In this document: positions 57,901-64,000 of the stretch, one piece after another
Layout of the letters: every line of letters begins with the position of its first letter
Numbering within the stretch: the stretch's first letter is position 1
DNA from: Asterella californica
Lineage: Eukaryota > Streptophyta > Marchantiopsida > Marchantiales > Aytoniaceae
Assembly (NCBI GenBank): GCA_036924285.1
Contig: JAYKYS010000009.1
Coordinates: 23,292,001 to 23,356,000 of the forward strand
DNA length: 64,000 nt
Reading direction: 5' to 3'
Program-made: the position numbers and the translations under genes
Notes under the pieces: model-generated
Databases searched by the model: none
What the model saw: the letters and a program-made list of their open reading frames with translations, nothing else
What the model was told of the DNA's origin: nothing

Positions 57901-60900
57901 CAAACTGCACAAAACAGCCCACCACAGAACTTGTTCAGGTGTAACTAATTTACGTTTCGAACAAATATCCTGCAGAACTTCCTATTCGTGTAGCACTTTT
58001 TACATCCTTACTAAACGAAGAACGCATCAACAACGCGTGAATCTGGTGATCAATAAAAGAGAGTTGCTATATATGACATGAGGTATCCATCTGAGAACCA
58101 AAAGTCAAGATGTGTTATGCGACCGCACTTTCGAAACAATGTCGAGTGTGATGTACATGCCATGCTTGTGACATTCATGAATTCCTTCGATCACCGAGGA
58201 GAAGGAGTGATGCATGGTTCGAACGGGCGACACCCTTGCTCCAAGAGAGCAGAAAAACACTACTTACAAACTATTATTTAAGTTAGTGGTGGTAGAATCA
58301 CGTGGTTAACTGGAAACAGTTATCGACCGGTAACTGAACTCATCTCGTGATAGAAAAGCCGAGCAATGCAACTCCACGCTGACAGGAAACACCCTTCACC
58401 CTTTACCGGTCCTCCGGATGGCTTTACGACTTGCAGAAACCCACACAGATCAACTTGTCCCAGTGACAGGTAGAAAAGGTGCGGGGTGTCACCTTGTACA
58501 ATATTTATAAGACTGAGAGGACGGTGACTCCAGAAGGTAAAGAAAGGGACCAGACAACACAGCATATCTGCGCTGCCATACAGCTTCACGGTGCCCGACA
58601 CCCTGCACAGGAACATAACACAAGACATGATTCCACTGTGTATGTTTTCTCGCTAAAATTAAACAGACGTCAATTCGGTAGTCCCAAGTGTTACTCAAGA
58701 AGAACCAAAGAATAACCAGTTCAACTTCATAGAAAGTGTTAAAATCTGTTCTGCGAAGAAAACCGAACGTCATTACATTCACGTACAGTAAAACGAACTA
58801 AGACTTTACTCCAAAGGCAGCAAACGCCAAGCAAAGCAGGCAAGGTACGTCATACTCAGGGAGACACCTCATGTGACACACTTCAACGGAAACAATAAAG
58901 ATCGTACCTTCCACGCCAGCACTGAAACATGCCCTTCAAAGTCGGATGGTTCCCACGGACGTACGGACGCGCTTTCAGTATCATCCGGGGAGCTGCTTTG
59001 GAAAACCTTCGTAACTTGCATAATGCGGTGATAGCGTGCAGGGGAAAACTGGAATGCAATAGAGGGCAACCTCACAGCAACTCGCGTGGTAGGATACTGC
59101 GGATGAGGAACACATATCTGCACACATGTGACGTGAATAATTTACATGAGCGTGCTCAAATCACGTGATTATCTTCACATCTTTTACTGTTCAGACGACT
59201 CAAAATGTCCCTGAACGATGATCACTCTTCCATCACAGTTTCCCACCCGTGACAGGTTACAGTTATCCTGGGACTATAGTAAACAGAAAAGTATGACATG
59301 ATACTGCTTTGGTGTGGCCCTTCACTGTCAGCCTATGACAAGGGTTTTACGGGGTTTCACATCAAATGTCCTTAGGTTTAAATCTCGCTTCCAATCTCCT
59401 TACCTGCTGTAAGGCAACCATCATACCACATTTCTCTAGCAGTGGCAACATGGTTGCTGCTTTCGTGTCACTCTTGCCTTCCTCAAAGGCCTGATGAAAA
59501 TCACCAAAATGTTTCCAATCATAATCCCCGTCTACTAGAACGGCGGATACATCTGTCAACTTCATCCTGAAGCGCATGTACAAGTCTTTCTCTTGTGCAG
59601 ACTCCATTGGTTTGTCATCCTTCAGAGCAGGACAGAAAGAGCATATGTCACTATTTAGCAATGCTTGGCCGGCAATATGAGGAAATTACAGCACACACCA
59701 TAGTCACTGGCAAGAACCTTAGGAGTTTGAAACAGAAGCGAGAGGTCGCGTCTCTTACCAGATCAGTCTTTAAATTGAAGTGACCAAAGTCAAGGAGAAG
59801 CTTGCTTTGTCGAATCCCATCAGGATAAAAGTCAGTTGGGATCGTGACTTTAGGTGCTGCAATGTCAAGATCCATCTTGAACCTGAGGGACGCGAGCGTG
59901 ACCTTTTGAGTTCTCAAGCAATCTGCAGTGCTGGAAACAAACAAATTCCACAATACGACCAGCCGAAAGAAAGAACCACTCTCTCTTACCGCGGACGATC
60001 TTTCAGTGCTTTGTTTATCTGCTGCTGGGCATTGCGTGTGACTTCGTCCAAGGTTGACTGCATCACACTGCACTTGTAAGTTCTTACTTATAGTTTAAGG
60101 CCCACAAGATATGACCCGTGATATGACGCGGAGCAGCAGAATTTGTCCAACCTGTAATGCTGTTGCAGTATCCAAGGCAACGGTACGGCTCACAGCTCGA
60201 CTACTCCGGAAAAAGGCTATCACTCTGTTGACACTTGGCATGAAAACCTGTTGTACACACAAATGCTGTTTACTTTCAAACAGAGATAAGCAACAACCCG
60301 GAGGAAAACACACACCAGATTTACGCAGCAAGCACAGGGCACTGAAGGAACTCGCACGCATTTCCTTTCTCAGAAGCTGTCAAGCGGGTCAATCCTAATG
60401 AACCATTACCTTTACTCCTCGTGACTTACGACCAGACAAAGGTCGATAAGCAGAAATACCATCTATAGAGATTACACTACCTAACATGTGATGAAGCAAG
60501 GGTCCGACATTCTACAGTATAAAACCTAAGGTATAAGGTAATCATAACTAACAAAGATGCATTTTCCTGCACTCACAGAAACAAGTACAGCGCTGCCTCC
60601 GAAGCTAGACGGAAAATTCCAAGGTACTGCAGTGAGGGTTGTATGTAATACGCACGGTAACATAACAAGGTGAACATTTTGCAGCCAAACTCCAGTCCAG
60701 ATTCCCTTCCATTGGTAAGTAGATAAACGTGGCATTTACAGCCTCAGCCTTCGTGGCACTCTGTATTCAACAACAATACTCGATCAAAGTTACCGAAGAT
60801 CAGTGCCCCGGTAGGTGTAAGGGAGATGAATACTCCGGGAATGGCTAACATGCCGATGGCAAGCTCGTACGGCCAATAGCTGGATACCATCTCCATTTTC

Positions 60901-63821
60901 GAGTACACTCCTGTGCCGATGGGGCGCTCAAAAACGTAACACGACCGCATTGAAATCAGCAAGGACAAACTAAAAACAAGTTTTAAGACCTTGTGAGGTG
61001 TACAACCTCATTTTACAGTTCCCCCTAAACCACTTACAATCACCTCTGTTAGGCCTGTCTACAAAAACTTTAGAATAGCGTCTGGTCGATCTCTGAGTAT
61101 TAATATCCTAGGAAACATTAATACGAACTAAACCAAACGGCACGTGGTCAAGAAATGAGATCTCAACCCTATCTAGCAGCGATAAAACTGACCTCCATGA
61201 GAAGTCCCTCTGGACAAGAAAGTTCATAAGATGCCAGCTCCAAGTCAAATTTCGTCGTCTTCGGGTATATGTGAAGATTGACGTGGAGCTCCGCACCCGA
61301 TAGTTCCATTATAACATCATCGTTATCGGCCACCAACTTCGTTGCATTCCGACGCATGCGAACTTCAAGAACAGTGTGGAGCATATTTGGTGGTTCCTGG
61401 CCTGGCAAAACATTCGACTGTTTCCCTTGTTGGTAACCAATTAGTTGGTTCAACTGCTCCCACTCCTCATCGGTAAACTTGACCGGTTTCTCGTCCTCCT
61501 CATTGGATTGGCCGCCCCTGCGATTTAAAACTATCTGTTTTCCTTACAGATAAAAAATAAACTTGCACGATACCTTATTGTACATTCATGCACGCTTCAT
61601 TCTCGAAAATATCCGAACCATACATGAAAAGCCTAACACCCGGAACGGGTACATGGGACGCACTATGCCACTATTAAAACTATAACAGAACGAAGCATGA
61701 AGATACCCCAAACCTACTCACTGAATCTTTCAACCTCCTATCCAAGAGCAAAAGCCTAAGCTCACAGTGCAGAAGAACGGCCCATAACTTTCAGTACATA
61801 ATCGCGAAAGCATAAGACGAAGTATCTAACCGTCTGAACCGTTAGTTTTTGGTGGGATGCGCATACGTATGGACTAAAACGAGAATGATGGACCTACCAC
61901 CCAAAAGGGAGCCACCAGCTCTGCTGTTTCTGCTGTTGCTGTTGCCGCCTCTGATCTTGAGCTCGACTCTGGTCAACATACGTGTGTGCCAACATTCTAC
62001 AAAACCAGAACACTTAAGTTGGATATCAAAATATGATCGTCCGGTAGAATGGCAGCTCAGCTGAGGAGCAAGAACCACGCTCGAAGGTAACACCCAGTAG
62101 AACCACGTTCGATATATATATCAATGCATGTCGATAACAGCGCAATGCAAGTAGTACCAACATACACTTGAGGTAACCCGTGAATCCTGGACATCAATAT
62201 CTGCTGGTACACGGGAATGGCAGTTCGAAACAGGAACCACGCCTCACACACTGAAGGTAACCCCCAAAACCCAGTAAACCCGGAGATGTACTCATTACGA
62301 CTTGCATGCCGTAGCCTTTGGACCCCTGGCTGGACGGTGCTAGAACAGTTAAATGAACCCGGAGAAGTAGATGCGTCGAGACTGGCAGATTTTATCAAGG
62401 ACAACTCTCTAGTACTGAGGTAACCCGCAAGTAACCCGGCCAAGTACATATATTCGTTAGTCCAGAATGGCAGATTTTATCAAGGAACACTCTCTAGTAC
62501 ATAGGTAACCCGGCCAAGTACATAGTAAGAAGCAAACAGGGGCCGAATGCGCGCCAACTTGCTCAGTGGAGTTAGCCAATTGAATGTGAGTAAAATAGTG
62601 AGCAGTGACAGTGTCAGAGACAACAGGAGCAAGTAGTACAGACGGTTTTAAGAACTGGGGAGAAAGAGAAGAATGTGTACATCTGGTCATAAAACGGTAG
62701 TTACAAAGCAGTGACAGTGTCAGAGACAACAGTAGCAAGTAGTACAGAGTCTTTTAAGAACTGGGGAGAAAGAGAAGAATGTGCACATCTGGTCGTAAAA
62801 CGGTAGTTACAAAGGGGGCAAGCAAGCGAGCGGAGGTAGATGGTGATCGATAAGTAAAACTGTGATTACTTCGTGGCAGCTACCTTATAGTGCAGACATA
62901 TCGTCCCCAAGGTAACAAGTTAAAGTTGTAGAGAAATGCGAAGCAGAAGAATGGAACATGGGATATCTGTCCCGTTCCCGATCTAAATTTCCATTTAAGA
63001 CAACATATGGAACAGTTTCTTCAACTGCACATGGATAGCATAGTCCAAGTAAACCCGAGGGATATGAACTTAAACAGGAGCCCCCGCAGGACATGGACTA
63101 CACGAGGACCTGTGTGCGCATATCGTTCTTGGTAGAGAATCGTGCAAAGTTAAAGAGACGAAACAACGCTAAGATATGGCACTCTTCTACTAAACTGAAA
63201 GAAAAGTAGACTTACCTCCATTGTATGATGATATCTGTGTCAAGCTCGCGATCCATATCTTGGATTTCTCTATCGTCGTCAATTGTCGTTAGTTTTGGGT
63301 TAGATTGCAGTGCCATCACGTACTTAGACACATAACGCTTTCTGAGCTCAGAAAGTCTGACTAAACGCTTCCAGGAGATACTGCCACTGGATCACAGATA
63401 AGAAACACAGAAAACGCCGTTAGTAGGCGTCTATTCTAAAGCGGAGATGCAAAATGCCACTGGTGAATACCTCACTCCCCCGAACCGACATTTGCTTTAC
63501 CCTGAAGTGCAAACGTGCATTTATCTCCATGCCAACTCTATGTCCAAGGACTCCAGAATAATACAGGTTCCATCCATGTTACATTCTCACATGCAAACAG
63601 AGTACAGGAATGTAGAGGCTTTTGCTGTTGATGAACGAGAAGACAAGAAAAGTTAACGACCTCGCTTGCTTTAGCTGCTCAAGTATTGCCTTATAAGCAT
63701 ACTGCCACCAGCCTCTTCTGTTCTCTTTTATGGGTTCTGAAGGTCTATAATGTGCATATTTCAGGCGCTTGTTGAATGTCGAGAAATTCTCCATCAGCTT
63801 CAATGCATCACGATACTGTAC
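35734..63821 (-). CDS. VPS13: VPS13-family intermembrane lipid-transfer protein (plant type), 5'-partial, 57 exons
   Basis: Minus-strand gene. The N-terminal 300 or so residues, including the chorein domain, lie beyond 64000. 57 exons were placed by reading frame, splice sites and resemblance to plant VPS13 proteins. They total 12,402 nt (4,133 codons plus stop at 35734-35736), with agreeing phases at every junction. VPS13 proteins are rod-shaped bridges that move bulk lipids between organelle membranes at contact sites. The presence of PH-like exons, a C2-like segment and Vps62-like repeats resembles the plant VPS13M group (from memory). Introns run from 79 to about 1,220 bp, mostly GT-AG with two probable GC-AG. 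No stop or frameshift was found, so the gene looks functional. One short extra exon between 37473 and 36960 cannot be excluded. Exon coordinates are in the eight segment entries. Confidence 0.93.
37473..40246 (-). other. VPS13: VPS13 exons 47-53: VPS13 C-terminal conserved region
   Basis: Exons 40069-40246, 39623-39756, 39212-39338, 38890-39111, 38319-38678, 37936-38094, 37473-37733. Blocks: IGDMQLDNQLPLTWMPVLLAP, RVNVHEPIIWAIVDMYNNL, ARPRGMLGYWGPLVTGLGN, RIRRDLIHQPLLLLTGVDLFG, GLLQGTEALARGFAYGLTGV, HRVLMLTNRRVMMLA and LWEVPWRN...STKSFAQVIKCYERSLE. These are the ATG2-C-like amphipathic helices and the PH-like end of VPS13 proteins, which contact lipid droplets or membranes. It is the best conserved part of the gene and fixes the family assignment. 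Confidence 0.93.
38700..38838. repeat. Intronic tandem duplication (72 bp)
   Basis: 38700-38771 and 38772-38838 both read GTCCAGAGGCTTT...CTAACAACCAAA...GGAGCTNCTAAGT, inside the intron between VPS13 exons 50 and 51. Confidence 0.85.
41360..41414. repeat. Perfect inverted repeat (23-bp arms)
   Basis: Left arm 41360-41382 (CCTTTGGACTCGATTCT...), 9-base spacer, right arm 41392-41414 its exact reverse complement. Within the first repeat unit of the VPS13 intron. Confidence 0.9.
41608..41630. repeat. Perfect inverted repeat (11-bp arms, 1-base spacer)
   Basis: CTGTGTATGCG T CGCATACACAG, in the same intron. Confidence 0.9.
45656..47801 (-). other. VPS13: VPS13 exons 32-38: inter-repeat region and C2-like domain
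   Basis: Exons 47643-47801, 47378-47541, 46966-47149, 46586-46849, 46023-46220, 45880-45922, 45656-45732. Exons 32-35 hold bridge-type blocks (ANANMFLEAYASWNRMNRL, VNHNELGVELFLRI, IPPGGSVSVRLP). Exons 36-38 form a C2-like beta sandwich: DYMVALRVVPRAQ, TVTIIWNEVFVFEVETE, SAEIVITDVSRGAPVGFCLI. C2 domains bind membranes, sometimes with calcium. Few acidic loop residues are visible, so calcium binding is doubtful. Exon 37 is a 43-nt micro-exon. Exon 38 is taken to end at 45656 (donor GTACCG), because this restores phase and leads into exon 39. Confidence 0.8.
47986..50103 (-). other. VPS13: VPS13 exons 27-31: four Vps62-like repeats
   Basis: Exons 49811-50103, 49581-49668, 49097-49402, 48554-48946, 47986-48319. 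Four copies of a W-x-P-x-x-P-x-x-x-x-x-x-G-D/C motif: ITFWRPRAPPGFAILGDCL, SVWFPVAPRGYIALGCVA, SIWRPVVPAGCVILGDIA and SFWFPVAPVNYVAMGCIA. The motifs alternate GD, GC, GD, GC, so the unit may be a GD/GC pair. This matches the Vps62/DUF946-type domain known in plant VPS13 proteins (named from memory). The function of these repeats is not established here; a binding platform is a guess. Confidence 0.85.
50489..50520. repeat. 32-bp perfect palindrome
   Basis: CTCCGCTTCTTATTTT followed directly by its reverse complement, inside the intron between exons 26 and 27. Confidence 0.95.
50696..57162 (-). other. VPS13: VPS13 exons 14-26: central bridge region
   Basis: Exons: 56995-57162, 56540-56614, 55713-56261, 55154-55525, 54707-54838, 54312-54425, 53958-54142, 53398-53506, 53080-53223, 52584-52901, 51395-52039, 50901-51110, 50696-50799. 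Conserved blocks are FFLTGALDELKIVI, the exon 16 disordered acidic insert (FFDAEEEFLDAEDQ), FFSNRPTLLALLDLVTAIN, FPASFGIKVALGNLKVSD, KPVIIMPRSTTSTD/FLELD, NSFQWLGGEKDE, RRPIRDLWHQLPAVEAAVK, SQTITLRIQRPRLLVALDFL and SLGSNSSYSASEDDGVFLEG. The introns after exon 21 (CAG/GCTAGT) and exon 25 (CAG/GCAAGT) start with GC. An 86-bp tandem duplication overlaps the end of exon 22. Confidence 0.9.
52938..53109. repeat. Tandem duplication over the exon 22 / intron 22 boundary
   Basis: Two 86-bp units, 53024-53109 and 52938-53023, about 80% identical. Each holds the last 30 coding bases of exon 22 and the first 55 or so of the intron. The gene-proximal unit has donor AAG/GTAAAT; the second has AAG/GTCAAT. 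Confidence 0.9.
57457..58602 (-). other. VPS13: VPS13 exons 11-13: PH-like domain
   Basis: Exons 58493-58602, 57808-57904 and 57457-57555. Together they encode a PH-like fold: REAVWQRRYAVLSGPFLYLL, then a short strand and SVVPPESIGDVPYVLAVCDA, then a C-terminal helix around MNNWQARITGAIYRAS with the conserved Trp. PH domains often bind phosphoinositides or proteins. In VPS13 proteins of plants they sit inside the bridge region. Phases are 0-2, 2-0 and 0-0. Confidence 0.85.
62385..62534. repeat. Intronic tandem duplication
   Basis: Two units starting GCAGATTTTATCAAGGA (near 62385 and 62470) with CTCTCTAGTAC and CCCGGCCAAGTACAT blocks, in VPS13 intron 2. Confidence 0.8.
62602..62813. repeat. 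106-bp tandem duplication
   Basis: 62602-62707 and 62708-62813, both GCAGTGACAGTGTCAGAGAC...AAACGGTAGTTACAAA, with only a few differences; in VPS13 intron 2. Confidence 0.9.
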
Positions 63822-64000
63822 CTGCTCGTGTAAATCAAAGTTCGGAATTAGATGAGAGGATATAACAACGGACAGATTAGATAAACACATAAAAATTTGC
63901 TGAACAGGTACAACTGACGATTTTGGACAGTTTGCACCCTCTCGAAATACGCTGATTGGGTTTATCGGACTTGTAGTTTTGTACCCCATCCACTTTGCGG

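Larger units (their letters stand above)
58908..63821 (-). other. VPS13: VPS13 exons 1-10: N-terminal bridge region
   Basis: Exons: 63661-63821, 63216-63386, 61898-61996, 61193-61517, 60656-60760, 60152-60247, 59990-60072, 59759-59882, 59404-59619, 58908-59117. The first visible residues (YRDALKLMENFSTFNKRL, WWQYAYKAILEQLK) are the conserved block that follows the chorein domain. The block ELRKRYVSKYVMAL and the junction IQWR/MLAH follow. Later blocks are FTDEEWEQLNQLIGY (exon 4), NLDWSLAAKCSPCYVT (exon 5), FFRSSRAVSRTVALDTATAL (exon 6) and DLDIAAPKVTIPTDF (exon 8). Exon 5 is read in the frame fixed by phase, not in the longer overlapping open frame. Exon 3 has a Gln-rich run. Intron 2 (61997-63215) is the longest and holds minisatellites. 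The 79-bp intron 6 is the shortest. Confidence 0.9.

Noticed and set aside
60744..60968. A 74-codon minus-strand open frame between VPS13 exons 4 and 5
   Set aside because: No VPS13 resemblance. Exon 5 (60656-60760) in another frame gives the conserved NLDWSLAAKCSPCYV block with correct phase, so this frame is intronic chance.
1..64000. CRISPR arrays, bacterial operons, rRNA or tRNA genes
   Set aside because: None seen. Repeats are tandem or dispersed without regular spacers, and gene structure is eukaryotic.

Overview
The window looks like nuclear DNA of a streptophyte (a land plant or close algal relative). The right-hand 28 kb is one intron-rich VPS13-type gene with the plant-style combination of PH-like, C2 and Vps62-like segments. 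The left-hand 35 kb is a nested pile of plant-type LTR retrotransposon sequence. The species cannot be named from the sequence; the retroelement families do not look like common crop families, and a non-angiosperm is a guess only.

Left part (1-25024). A minus-strand Ty3/Gypsy integrase/LTR fragment (1-1113) is followed by a 5.3-kb unit bounded by TGTGGTG and CACTACA (1114-6439). A plus-strand Gypsy element comes next: gag-protease 6408-7697, then pol 7649-11161 in the -1 frame with a convincing frameshift signal at the overlap, then a 1.38-kb LTR (LTR1, 11206-12583). This is joined to the tail of a second LTR type (LTR2), a decayed gag (12853-14387) and a full LTR2 (15034-16887). From 25024 back to 18972 a near-identical but inverted copy of pol plus LTR1 lies on the minus strand. 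It is followed by a different gag, and its pol ORF starts inside an LTR2 fragment.

Middle part (25025-35733). This is mostly gene-free. It holds a decayed PIF/Harbinger transposase (minus strand) split by a 4.2-kb second copy of the TGTGGTG...CACTACA unit (29370-33593), with a perfect 5-bp target duplication GCCCA. Both copies of the unit are packed with GAAGAC/GTCTTC motifs and carry a decayed coding region with a coiled coil but no recognisable pol.

Right part (35734-63821, minus strand). One gene, 5'-truncated by the window edge. I could place 57 exons whose phases agree from end to end (12,402 nt, 4,133 residues plus stop). The order is bridge-forming VPS13 repeats, PH-like exons, a long central region, four Vps62-like repeats, a C2-like segment, the SHR-BD region, the VPS13 C-terminal region and two final Vps62-like repeats. 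Such proteins carry lipids between membranes at contact sites. Its introns include two probable GC-AG introns, a tandem duplication that copies a splice donor, several minisatellites and long perfect palindromes.
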